Shown here piece after piece: positions 42,606 through 50,546 of a stretch of DNA of 64,000 bases. The position numbers were made by a program, and so were the translations under genes. Each line of letters begins with the position of its first letter. The first letter of the stretch is position 1. The notes below the pieces were generated by a model. The model was not told the origin of the DNA. It saw nothing but the letters and a program-made list of their open reading frames with translations, and searched no databases. The DNA is taken from NCBI RefSeq assembly GCF_002257665.1, contig NZ_MQWB01000001.1:2642370-2706369 (forward strand), given 5' to 3'. The stretch is from Rubricoccus marinus (GTDB lineage: Bacteria > Bacteroidota > Rhodothermia > Rhodothermales > Rubricoccaceae).

Positions 42606-43808
42606 CTAAAAGCGGTGCACGAGCAGGCCGCTACGGAGCTTGGGCTCGAACCACGTGGACTTGGGCGGCATGAGTTCGCCTTCGTCCGAGACATCGAGCA
42701 GGTCCTCCGGGCTCGTCGGGTACATCGCGAAGGCCACGTCGCACTCGTCTGAATCCACGAGGCGCTCCAACTCTTCCGTGCCGCGGATGCCGCCGATGAA
42801 CTGGATGTTCTCGTCGGTCCGGGGGTCGGTGATGTGCAGCAGCGGCTCCAGCACGTGCTCGCCGAGGCGCGCCACGTCGAGCGTGTCGGCGATGCCGTCG
42901 CGCGTCGTCTCCGGGAGCGTCATCCACAGCCAGCCGAACTCCACGCCGAGGTACACCCCGACAACGCCGGGCTCCTCCGGCTCCGCCAGAGGCGTCTCGA
43001 CGAGCTCGCCGGTGCGGGCTTCGAGCTGCTGCAGAAACTTCCGCGCGCCGGCCGGTAGGTCCTTGATGGCGCGGTTGTAGGACAGGATCTCCATGTCCTC
43101 CATCGGGAAGAGGACCGCGAGGAAGTGCTGCGCGCCCTCGGCGCCGCTCTCCTTGGCCGCGCGAGAGGCCGCAGCCGAGCGGTGGTGTCCGTCGGCGACG
43201 TAGAGGTTGTCGACCTCGGCAAAGGCGTCCACGACGGCGCCCGGGTCCTTCATCTTCCAGATGGTGTGCTGCACGTAGTCCTTGGCGCGGAAGTCGAAAA
43301 GTGGCTCGCCCTCCATCGCCTGCGCCACGGCGTCGTCGATGTCCTCGTGCGCGCGGTAGGTCAGCATGACCGGCTCGGCGTGGGCCTCTTGCGTCAGGAT
43401 GTGGCGCAAGCGGTCGTCCTCCTTATCGGGGCGCGTGAGCTCGTGCTTGAGGATGACGTCGTCGTCGTACTCCTGAGCGGAGACGAGGCCCATGATGCCG
43501 ACCTGCGCGCGCCCGTTCATTTCCAAGCGATACACGTAGAGCGACGGCTCGGCCTCCTGCACGAAGTCGTCGCTGGAGGCGAGGCGGTCCAGCGCGGCGC
43601 GGCCCGCGGCGTAGACCTCGTCGGCGTGTTCGTCCGTGCCGGGAGGCAGGTCGATCTCGGGACGGATGACGTGGAGGAACGAGAGGTCGTTTCCGGCTGC
43701 GAGCTCTCGGGCTTCGGCAGACGAGATGACATCGTAGGGGACGGAGGCGACGCGCTCGGCGGCCTCTGGCGTGGGACGGAGGGCGCGAAACGGGCGGACG
43801 GTGGCCAT
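42606..43808 (-). CDS. DUF1015 family protein
   Basis: A 400-residue cytoplasmic protein starting at MATVRPFRALRPTPEAAERV. The DUF1015 signature is VPYDVISSAEARELAAGN, FLHVIRPEID, YVADGHHRSAAA and LFPMEDMEILSYNRAIKDL (cut to fit). The ADGHHR element resembles a catalytic or ligand motif. The family (SerC-like-locus protein) is usually next to serine-pathway genes in Bacteroidota, as here with serA 93 bp downstream, but its enzymatic role is unproven. Confidence 0.92.
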   Translation of the reverse strand: MATVRPFRALRPTPEAAERVASVPYDVISSAEARELAAGNDLSFLHVIRPEIDLPPGTDEHADEVYAAGRAALDRLASSDDFVQEAEPSLYVYRLEMNGRAQVGIMGLVSAQEYDDDVILKHELTRPDKEDDRLRHILTQEAHAEPVMLTYRAHEDIDDAVAQAMEGEPLFDFRAKDYVQHTIWKMKDPGAVVDAFAEVDNLYVADGHHRSAAASRAAKESGAEGAQHFLAVLFPMEDMEILSYNRAIKDLPAGARKFLQQLEARTGELVETPLAEPEEPGVVGVYLGVEFGWLWMTLPETTRDGIADTLDVARLGEHVLEPLLHITDPRTDENIQFIGGIRGTEELERLVDSDECDVAFAMYPTSPEDLLDVSDEGELMPPKSTWFEPKLRSGLLVHRF

Positions 43809-43962
43809 AGGAGCGGGCAAAGCGCGCGATGCGCGGGGATGTAGCGGTGAATCTAGCCCCCGAAAGGCTTCCTCTCCACTTTCGCGCCACACCGTCTTCA
43901 CCGCGAGACCACATCTAGTGGTTGACGGTCCCATCTGAGACCCGTACCTTGGGGCTCCACAC

Positions 43963-44034
43963 TGCGGGGTGGAGAAGTGGTATCTCGTCGGGCTCATAAC
44001 CCGAAGATCGTCAGTTCGAATCTGGCCCCCGCTA
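43963..44034 (+). tRNA. tRNA-fMet (CAT)
   Basis: A 72-nt cloverleaf: acceptor TGCGGGG/CCCCGCT, D stem GAG/CTC, anticodon stem TCGGG/CCCGA with loop CTCATAA, variable AGATC, T stem GTCAG/CTGGC with loop TTCGAAT, discriminator A. The three G-C pairs closing the anticodon stem mark an initiator. Base 1 and base 72 (T and T) do not pair, another initiator trait, although most bacteria have C and A there. CCA is not encoded. Confidence 0.92.
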
Positions 44035-44057
44035 CTACGCTCTACGGAGCGTCCGAC

Positions 44058-44086
44058 GCCGACCCTCCCCAGGGTCGGCGTTTTTC
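44058..44086 (+). terminator. Intrinsic terminator after tRNA-fMet
   Basis: A 10-bp perfect stem CGCCGACCCT / AGGGTCGGCG with a CCCC loop, followed by TTTTT. It lies 24 bp beyond the tRNA. It contains no iterated motif. Confidence 0.9.
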
Positions 44087-44174
44087 GTGTCCGCCATCGG
44101 CAGAACGGAGCCGTACCGGTGAAGGGGGCACGAACTCAACGGGCTAGATAGACTCGATCCAGACAAGGCCCCTA

Positions 44175-44193
44175 GTTTGGACTCAGTCTAAAC
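44175..44193. promoter_or_regulatory. 19-bp palindromic operator candidate before the porin operon
   Basis: GTTTGGACTCAGTCTAAAC has 9-bp arms with one mismatch around a central C, 2 bp before the GTG start. Its size and symmetry fit metalloregulators of the DtxR/IdeR or Fur type. TAGTTTGG at 44173 overlaps it and could be the -7 box, so binding would block transcription. The genes it controls look iron-related. Confidence 0.6.
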
Positions 44194-44195
44194 AA

Positions 44196-45431
44196 GTGCC
44201 TGTGCTCACCCCTCCCCGCTCCTGGCTTCTTGCCCTTCTGCTGGTCTCATCCGCGGCGATGGCCCAGAGCCCCCCGGCAGACAGTGCTGCGACCCCGTTC
44301 TCCATCCGCGGCTACGGCGTCATCAACTACGCCGCCTACGACTGGGAGACCGACCCGGCGCGACGCGCCGCCATCGACGTGGAGCGGTTGGTGCTCTACC
44401 CCACCCTGCAGTTGGCCGAGCGCGTGGCGCTCCGCGCAGAGTTCGAGATCGAGCACGCCGGGACGGGGGCGGCGCTGGAGTTCGACGTGTTCGAGGAGTT
44501 CGGCGAGTTTGAGCAGGAGATCGAGAAAGGCGGCGAGGTGGTGCTGGAGCAGCTCCACGTGGAGTTCGCGCTGCGACCGGCCTTCGGCGTCCGCGTGGGC
44601 AAGGTGAAGCTGCCCATCGGGCTCGCGGCCGTCAACGACGAGCCCAACGAGTACTACACCACGACGCGCGGCGAGGCCGAGGCGACGATCATCCCCAGCA
44701 ACTGGTACGAGACCGGCGTGCAGGCGTACGGATCGCTCGGGCGCGCGGCCTACGTCGTCTCGCTCGTGAGCGGCCTCGACGCCAGCGGCTTCAGCTCGGC
44801 GAACTGGGTGCAGCGCGGCGGGCAGAGCCGGTTCGAGACCGTCAACGCCGACGACCTCGCGCTCCATGCGCGTCTGGACTGGGCGCCGGCCTCTGGCGTG
44901 CGCGTGGGCGCCAGCGGCTACGTGGGCGACAGCGCCGGCAACCGCCCGCGCCCCGACCTGGACGTCTCCGCGGTCGTGGCGATCGGGAGCGTGCACGGCG
45001 AGGTGCAGCGCGGCGCGCTCACGCTCCGCGGCGCGGCGCTCTACGGCCGCCTCGGCAACGCGGGCGCCGTCTCGCAGGCCAACCGCAACCTCCCCAACGC
45101 GCTCGGCGTGCGCCGCACACCCGTCGCGAGCGCGGCCTACGGCGTGGGCGTGGAGGCGGGGCTGGACCTCACCCAGGTCGTCCCCGCGCTCCGGGCCTCT
45201 GGCGACCGCTTGGACGTGTTCGCGCGCGCCGACGCCTACGACAGCATGGCCGAGGTGACCGGGGCGGTCTTCGACAACCCGCGCTGGCAGCGCACGGCCT
45301 ACACCGCCGGCCTCAACTGGCGGCCCGTGGAGCCCGTCGTGTTCAAAGCGCACCTCAGCCGCCGCGTGCTCGGCACAGGCGCCGACCGGATCGAGGACAC
45401 CGCCTCGCTCGGCCTCGGCTTCGAGTTCTAA
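44196..45431 (+). CDS. Phosphate-selective-porin-like outer-membrane protein (iron operon)
   Basis: A 411-residue protein from a GTG start with signal peptide SWLLALLLVSSAAMAQ. The rest is beta-strand rich: FSIRGYGVINYAAYDWE, RLVLYPTLQLAERVALRAEF, VRVGKVKLPIGLAAVNDEPN, SRRVLGTGADRIEDTASLGL, ending in GFEF. It resembles porin O/P-type proteins and fits a barrel opening the outer membrane. It is the first gene of an apparent operon with the imelysin and di-heme genes (78 and 68 bp gaps). The 5' half has no motif copies until 44889. Metal or anion permeation is inferred from context. Confidence 0.8.
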   Translation: MPVLTPPRSWLLALLLVSSAAMAQSPPADSAATPFSIRGYGVINYAAYDWETDPARRAAIDVERLVLYPTLQLAERVALRAEFEIEHAGTGAALEFDVFEEFGEFEQEIEKGGEVVLEQLHVEFALRPAFGVRVGKVKLPIGLAAVNDEPNEYYTTTRGEAEATIIPSNWYETGVQAYGSLGRAAYVVSLVSGLDASGFSSANWVQRGGQSRFETVNADDLALHARLDWAPASGVRVGASGYVGDSAGNRPRPDLDVSAVVAIGSVHGEVQRGALTLRGAALYGRLGNAGAVSQANRNLPNALGVRRTPVASAAYGVGVEAGLDLTQVVPALRASGDRLDVFARADAYDSMAEVTGAVFDNPRWQRTAYTAGLNWRPVEPVVFKAHLSRRVLGTGADRIEDTASLGLGFEF

Positions 45432-45473
45432 ACCCACACCTCCTTCGGCCTCCAGAGGCCGGCCTCCGTTTCC

Positions 45474-45493
45474 GGCCTCTGGCGCCAGAGGCC
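45474..45493. repeat. Head-to-head motif pair between porin and imelysin genes
   Basis: A 20-bp palindrome, 42 bp after the porin stop and 16 bp before the imelysin start. It may lower downstream expression without ending the operon. Confidence 0.65.
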
Positions 45494-45509
45494 TCCCCAC
45501 CTTTTTACG

Positions 45510-46553
45510 ATGACCCGCTTTCTCCTCCTCTCCGCCCTCGCGCTGACTCTCGCCGCCTGCGACACCGGCGGCGGGGTCGGCACCGACGACGTCGAGGCGC
45601 GCCCGGCCCTCGAAAACGTCGCCGACAACGTGATCACGGCGACCTACGGCGACCTCGCCGCCGAGGCGGCCGACCTGGTGGTCGCCGTCAACGACCTCGA
45701 CGCAGACCGCTCCGACGCGCGCCTCGCCCTCGCGCAACAGGCGTGGCGCGACGCGCGGGCGCCCTGGGAGCTGTCCGAAGGCTTCCTCTTCGGCCCCGTC
45801 GATACGGAGGGCCTGGACCCCTCGCTGGACAGCTGGCCCGTGAACCAGACCGACCTGGACGCCGTGCTGGCCTCTGGCGCGAGCCTCACCCCCTCCTACG
45901 TGGCGGGCCTGGAGGCCACGCTGCGTGGCTTCCACACCATCGAGTACCTGCTGTTCGGCGAGGACGGCGACAAGCGCGCGGCCGACTTCACGGACCGGGA
46001 GGTGCAGTACCTCGCCTCCGCGACGGCCGTCCTGCGCGACGACGCGGCCCGCCTCGTGACCCTCTGGATGCCATCCGGCGGCAATTATGCCGCCGAGATC
46101 AAAAACGCGGGCCTGAGCGGCAGCCTCTACGTGAGCCAGAACGCCGCCGTGCAGGAGCTCATCGGCGGGCTCATCACCATCACCGACGAGGTGGGCGCGG
46201 GCAAGCTCGGCGGCCCCTACGGCGACCGCTCGACGGCCGAGGAGGAGTCGCGCTTTAGCGGCAACTCCATCGCCGACTTCAGCAACAACATCCGCAGCGT
46301 CCAGAACGTGTACCTCGGCGCCTACGACGGGCGCAGCGGCGCCGGCCTGACGGACCTCGTGTCCGCGCGCGACGAGGCGCTCGACGCCCGCGTGCAGGCG
46401 GAGATCACGGCCGCTATCAACGCCATCGAGGCCATCCCGGCGCCGTTCTCGACGGCCATCTTCGAGAGCCGCCCCACGGTGCAGGCCGCCATCGACGCCG
46501 TGCTCGCGCTCCGCGCCACGCTCGAAGGCCCCGTCACCGCCGCGCTCCGCTAG
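45510..46553 (+). CDS. Imelysin-family lipoprotein (IrpA-like)
   Basis: A 347-residue lipoprotein (MTRFLLLSALALTLAACDTG, lipobox LAAC). The imelysin GxHxxE motif is G140-F-H142-T-I-E145 in RGFHTIEYLLFG, and the second half holds SVQNVYLGAYDG, typical for the two-bundle family (M75 peptidase-like, without proven protease activity). Imelysins such as IrpA are periplasmic and iron-regulated. Next to a porin and a di-heme protein this fits the known imelysin-DUF1111 neighbourhood. A role in iron capture or handling is inferred. Confidence 0.9.
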   Translation: MTRFLLLSALALTLAACDTGGGVGTDDVEARPALENVADNVITATYGDLAAEAADLVVAVNDLDADRSDARLALAQQAWRDARAPWELSEGFLFGPVDTEGLDPSLDSWPVNQTDLDAVLASGASLTPSYVAGLEATLRGFHTIEYLLFGEDGDKRAADFTDREVQYLASATAVLRDDAARLVTLWMPSGGNYAAEIKNAGLSGSLYVSQNAAVQELIGGLITITDEVGAGKLGGPYGDRSTAEEESRFSGNSIADFSNNIRSVQNVYLGAYDGRSGAGLTDLVSARDEALDARVQAEITAAINAIEAIPAPFSTAIFESRPTVQAAIDAVLALRATLEGPVTAALR

Positions 46554-46568
46554 CCCGCCCGACGGCCC

Positions 46569-46614
46569 CGCCAGAGGCCTCTGGCGTCCCCCCACAGCCT
46601 CTGGCGCCAGAGGC
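46569..46614. repeat. Adjacent tail-to-tail and head-to-head motif pairs
   Basis: Four motif copies in 46 bp: the tail pair at 46569-46586 and the head pair at 46597-46614. They are the densest cluster in the window and sit between the imelysin and di-heme genes, only 7 bp before the next ATG. Confidence 0.75.
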
Positions 46615-46621
46615 GCCCGCC

Positions 46622-47911
46622 ATGCGCGTCCTCGCTCTCCTCGCCCTCGCCGTCTCGCTCGCCGCGTGCGACTCCGCCGCGCCCTCGGGCGGCGCCGAGC
46701 CCCTGGCGGGAGGCGCGACGACGGTCTTCGACGCCAGCGGCAACGGGTTCTCGACGCCGGCGCCCAACCTCTCGGCGGGGGACCTGGCGCTCCACCTCGT
46801 GGGCGACGCCGAGTTCGAGGCCACGTTCGTGACCGCGCCCGCGCCGGTCAACGGTGGGCTGGGGCCGGTCTTCAACAACACGTCCTGCATCGCGTGCCAC
46901 GCGCGCGACGGCCGTAGCCGCGAGTCCCTGCTGCTGCGCGTGAGCCAGCGCGGGCGCGACCTCAACGGCGGGCCTCTGGCGGCGGATGGGTTCGGCCTCC
47001 AGGTGCAGGACCGCGCGATCCTCGGCCACCAGCCGGAAGGCACCGTGCAGGTGGCGTGGACCGAGCGCCGAGAGGTGCTGAGCGACGGGACGGTGGTGAG
47101 CCTCCGCGAGCCGGCGTACACCATCGGCCGGCCGCTGCACGCCCTCCCCTCCGAGGTCTCGCCGCGCTTTTCGCGCCCGGTCTTCGGCCTCGGCCTGCTC
47201 GAAGCCGTGCGCGAGAGCGACCTCTACGCACTCGCGCGGGCGCAAGAGGCCGGCGGCGAGGTGTCGGGCCGCCCCAACGTCGTCTGGGACCCCATCGAGG
47301 GGCGCATGCGGGTGGGGCGCTTCGGGTGGAAGGCGAACCAGCCCAGCCTGATTTCCCAGACCGTGACGGCGTACAGCGAGGACATGGGCGTGTCGTCGCC
47401 GTGGGCGCTGTCGGCCTCTGGCGAGGCCGAGATCGACCGCGAGACCGTGGAGGCGGTGACGTTCTACACCCAAACGCTGGGCGTGCCCGCGCGCCGCGGC
47501 GTGCTCGACCCGATGGTGGTGCGCGGCGAGAGGCTCTTCGCGAGCGTGGGCTGCGCGTCCTGCCACGCCCCGGAGCTCCGCACGGGATCCCAGACGGGCG
47601 TGGCGGCGGTCTCCAACCAGACGATCCGGCCCTACACCGACCTCCTCCTGCACGACATGGGGCCCGCGCTCGCCGACGGACGCCCGGACTTCGGCGCCAG
47701 CGGCAGCGAGTGGCGCACGCCGCCGCTGTGGGGCCTTGGCCTGACGCGCGTCGTCAACGGCGCCGAGGAGCTGATGCACGACGGCCGCGCCAGAGGCGTC
47801 GTAGAGGCCGTGATGTGGCACGGCGGCGAGGCCGAGGCCGCGCGCGAACGGTTCCGCGCGCTCTCGCGCGAGGAGCGCGACGCCCTCCTGGCGTTCCTGC
47901 GCTCGCTCTAG
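46622..47911 (+). CDS. Di-heme oxidoreductase-like protein (DUF1111/thiol oxidoreductase family)
   Basis: A 429-residue lipoprotein (MRVLALLALAVSLAACDSA, lipobox LAAC). Two c-type heme sites are seen: CIACH at 89-93 and CASCH at 311-315. Other landmarks are NGGLGPVFNNTSCIACHARDG (quoted in part), FSRPVFGLGLLEAV, RFGWKANQPSL and TPPLWGLGLTRVVNG. DUF1111 proteins often partner imelysins in iron-uptake loci, where they may change the redox state of iron. Heme attachment in the periplasm requires a cytochrome c maturation system encoded elsewhere. Confidence 0.9.
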   Translation: MRVLALLALAVSLAACDSAAPSGGAEPLAGGATTVFDASGNGFSTPAPNLSAGDLALHLVGDAEFEATFVTAPAPVNGGLGPVFNNTSCIACHARDGRSRESLLLRVSQRGRDLNGGPLAADGFGLQVQDRAILGHQPEGTVQVAWTERREVLSDGTVVSLREPAYTIGRPLHALPSEVSPRFSRPVFGLGLLEAVRESDLYALARAQEAGGEVSGRPNVVWDPIEGRMRVGRFGWKANQPSLISQTVTAYSEDMGVSSPWALSASGEAEIDRETVEAVTFYTQTLGVPARRGVLDPMVVRGERLFASVGCASCHAPELRTGSQTGVAAVSNQTIRPYTDLLLHDMGPALADGRPDFGASGSEWRTPPLWGLGLTRVVNGAEELMHDGRARGVVEAVMWHGGEAEAARERFRALSREERDALLAFLRSL

Positions 47912-48098
47912 GCCCGCAGCGCGCGCGGCACCGCCTCTGGCGAGGCCGCACCACGCGGGCCGCTCTGTGACGTTTTCGAGGCGCGGCGTTCGGCTGCGCT
48001 CTCGGCCTGGTAATCGCGTAGCCTCCGGCGCCCGAAACCCCCGTTCGGCCTGCCGGCGGTAGCGTCGCGGCCGGCCTCTGGCGCCTCCCCCGCCCCCG

Positions 48099-49865
48099 AT
48101 GCTCACCGCCCTCACCTGGCAGGCGTGGCTCACGCTCGCCGTCGTCCTCGGCCTCGTCGTCGCGCTCGTGCGCGACGTGGCGCGGCCCGAGCTCCTCCTC
48201 TTCGCCAGCCTCGCGCCGCTGCTCGCGCTCGGCGTGCTCTCGCCAGAGGACGCCTTCGCGGGGTTCTCCAACTCGGCGCCTCTGGCGGTCGGCGCGCTGT
48301 TCATCGTCGCCGCGGGCGTGCAGGCGACGGGCGCGCTCGCGTTCACGGACCGCCTCCTGTTCCGCCGCGGCGCCGGGCTCGCCGCGACGACGACGCAGAT
48401 GATGGTGACGACGGCCGCGCTCTCGGCCTTTCTCAACAACACGCCGCTTGTCGCGATGCTGATGCCGCGCGTGCAGGCGTGGTGCGAGCGCGCGGGCGTC
48501 TCGCCGTCCAAGATGATGATCCCGCTCTCGTACGCCGCCATCGTGGGCGGCATGACGACGCTGATCGGCACGAGCACCAACCTTCTCGTCTCGGGACTGA
48601 TGGAGGACGCCGGTCTTCCGGGGCTCGGCCTGTTCGGCCTCACGGCGGTCGGCGCGCCAGCGGCCCTCGCCGTCATCGCTTACTTCGGCCTGATCGGCCA
48701 CCGCTGGCTGCCAGACCGCGGGCTGGACGGCGACGACGCGATGGTCCCGGCCGACTGCCTGTTCGAGGTCCGCGTCCCCGCCGGATCGCCTCTGGCGGGC
48801 GCGACCGTCGAGGACGCGGAGCTGCGGTCGCTCGGCGACGCGTTCCTCGTCCACATCAGCAGCGGGGATCAGACCGTCCCCGCCTCGCCAGAGGCCGTCT
48901 TGCGCGAGGGCGACGTGCTGCTGTTCACCGGCGACCTCGCCGCAATGGACCGGCTCCTGGCGCGGCTCGGCGTTGAACGTGCGGTGGACGCCGTGGAGCC
49001 TAGCGGGTTGCCCGTGTACGAGGCCGTCGTGGCGGCCGGGTCGCCTCTGGCGGGCGCAACGCTGCGAGAGGCGCGCTTCCGCGAGGAGTACGGCGGCGTC
49101 GTGCTCGGCGTGCGCCGCCGCGAGGCCGCACTCGACGGGCCTCTAGGCCGCACGCCGCTGCAAGAAGGCGACCTGCTGCTCGTGGAGGCGCCAGAGGCCT
49201 TTGCCGAGCGGTGGGGCCGCGACCGCGGCACGTTCTACGTCGTTGCGCCCGTGCGCGCCGCGCGGACCGTCGCCCGGCCCGCTCAGGCCGCGGCGTCGCT
49301 CGCCATTCTTGTCGGCGTGATCGGCGTCTCCGCCATTTTCGACGTCTCCATCGTCACGACGGCGTTTCTCGGCGCCGTCGCCACGATCGCGACCGGCTGC
49401 CTGTCGTGGACCGAGGCGCGGCGCTCGGTGGACCTCCCCGTCCTCCTCGTCATCGTGGCCGCGCTGGGTCTGGGAAAGGCCATCGAGCAGACCGGGCTGG
49501 CCGCCGCCCTCGCCTCTGGCGTCGCCGGCCCCGCATCCGCGCTCGGACCCATCGCCGTGATCGCCGCGGCCTACCTCGTGACAAGTCTGCTGACCGAGGT
49601 CATCACCAACAATGCCGCCGCCGCGCTCATGGTGGGCGTGGGTCTGGAGGCCTCGGCGGCGACCGGCGCCCCGCCAGAGGCCTTTGCGGTTGCGGTCGCG
49701 ATTGCGGCCTCGGCGAGCTTTCTCACGCCCGTCGGCTACCAGACCAACATGATGGTGATGGCGGCCGGGCGGTACCGGTTCTCGGACTACCTCCAGAGCG
49801 GCGCGGCCGTCAACGTGATCGTGGCGGTGACGGCGCTCGCGATGATCTGGATCGTGTGGCTGTAG
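48099..49865 (+). CDS. SLC13-family permease with TrkA-C domains
   Basis: A 588-residue inner-membrane protein. It begins with LTALTWQAWLTLAVVLGLVV and has the SLC13/DASS repeats SAFLNNTPLVAMLMP and IGTSTNLLVSGLMED; the second repeat shows EVITNNAAAALM and PVGYQTNMMVMAAG. Two RCK-C/TrkA-C domains lie between (about residues 215-385: LFEVRVPAGSPLAGATVEDA and PVYEAVVAAGSPLAGATLRE). The NT-type sodium-binding hairpins suggest Na+-coupled uptake of an anion such as sulfate, dicarboxylate or tellurite-like oxyanion. The ion is not certain. The PLAGAT loops are motif-encoded in both TrkA-C copies. Confidence 0.9.
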   Translation: MLTALTWQAWLTLAVVLGLVVALVRDVARPELLLFASLAPLLALGVLSPEDAFAGFSNSAPLAVGALFIVAAGVQATGALAFTDRLLFRRGAGLAATTTQMMVTTAALSAFLNNTPLVAMLMPRVQAWCERAGVSPSKMMIPLSYAAIVGGMTTLIGTSTNLLVSGLMEDAGLPGLGLFGLTAVGAPAALAVIAYFGLIGHRWLPDRGLDGDDAMVPADCLFEVRVPAGSPLAGATVEDAELRSLGDAFLVHISSGDQTVPASPEAVLREGDVLLFTGDLAAMDRLLARLGVERAVDAVEPSGLPVYEAVVAAGSPLAGATLREARFREEYGGVVLGVRRREAALDGPLGRTPLQEGDLLLVEAPEAFAERWGRDRGTFYVVAPVRAARTVARPAQAAASLAILVGVIGVSAIFDVSIVTTAFLGAVATIATGCLSWTEARRSVDLPVLLVIVAALGLGKAIEQTGLAAALASGVAGPASALGPIAVIAAAYLVTSLLTEVITNNAAAALMVGVGLEASAATGAPPEAFAVAVAIAASASFLTPVGYQTNMMVMAAGRYRFSDYLQSGAAVNVIVAVTALAMIWIVWL

Positions 49866-49950
49866 CCGGCCTCTGGCGCTAGAGGCGTCTCTGTTTTGAG
49901 AAGGCCCGGGCGTGAAGGCGGCGGGGCGGCGGGTTCCGCCTCCCCCTCCG

Positions 49951-49958
49951 TATTTTTG
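49951..49958 (+). promoter_or_regulatory. Candidate -7 promoter box TATTTTTG before the copper locus
   Basis: An exact match to the Bacteroidota -7 consensus TAnnTTTG, 4 bp before the GTG at 49963. If used, transcription would start at or near the start codon, giving a leaderless mRNA. No -33 box is evident. Confidence 0.4.
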
Positions 49959-49962
49959 GCCC

Positions 49963-50352
49963 GTGACCCGGCTCCGCTCCGCGCTCCAGTTCGTCCTTGT
50001 TCTCGCCCTCGTGGCGAGCACGCAGGGGCTGCTCCTGGCGCAGAGCTCGTGGCTCGTCAACCAGGAGTGGATCGCGGAGGTGCTCTGCGAAAACCCCGAG
50101 ACGGACTGCGACGGCAAGTGCCAGCTCATGGACCGGATGGAGAAGATGGGCCACGGCGAGCACTCGCACGACGAGCCCGCCACGCTTCTCGAACTGGCCC
50201 TCTCGGTGAGGGCCTCGGTCACGGAACGCACAGCGGCTCCGGCCCCGCCCAGCGCGGACGCCAGAGGCCCCGTTGCGCGAGATGTCCACGATTCCGGGAG
50301 GGAGGCCTCCCTGGGCGTTTTCCACCCCCCGCGGACGGAGACGACGGCGTAG
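49963..50352 (+). CDS. Small Cys-motif membrane protein of the copper locus
   Basis: A 129-residue protein from a GTG start (VTRLRSALQFVLVLALVAST). One N-terminal helix or signal is followed by WIAEVLCENPETDCDGKCQL, a three-Cys element (C-x7-C-x3-C). A similar LC...C.GKC.L element is known to me from small Bacteroidota proteins that sit beside metal TonB receptors. A His patch (GHGEHSHDE) follows. Cys and His together fit binding of Cu or another soft metal in the periplasm. It is first in a run of five same-strand genes. An upstream in-frame GTG at 49912 would add a proline-rich leader and is not used. Confidence 0.65.
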   Translation: MTRLRSALQFVLVLALVASTQGLLLAQSSWLVNQEWIAEVLCENPETDCDGKCQLMDRMEKMGHGEHSHDEPATLLELALSVRASVTERTAAPAPPSADARGPVARDVHDSGREASLGVFHPPRTETTA

Positions 50353-50546
50353 CTGCCCTCGCCCTGGAGGCGAGGCGACGGCTCACGCCGCCCCATCGGA
50401 TACGGCCGCACCGCTCGGCGCCCCGCCTCTGGCGCACGGCGCCGGATGCCGCGTGTGGCCGCGCTTCCGCATCGCTCTTGCCTCCGGCGTCGCCAGAGGC
50501 CGTCTCCCCTTTGCAGGCGCCCGGCGTCTGCACGCTCTCCGTACGC

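Noticed and set aside
44247-46595. Long minus-strand open frame of 782 codons
   Set aside because: It lies antisense to the porin and imelysin genes, which have clear signal peptides and motifs. Long antisense frames are common at 70% GC.
50353-50546. Riboswitch or copper operator before the MbnP-like gene
   Set aside because: The 194-bp gap shows two single motif copies but no conserved riboswitch core or clear inverted repeat that I can support.
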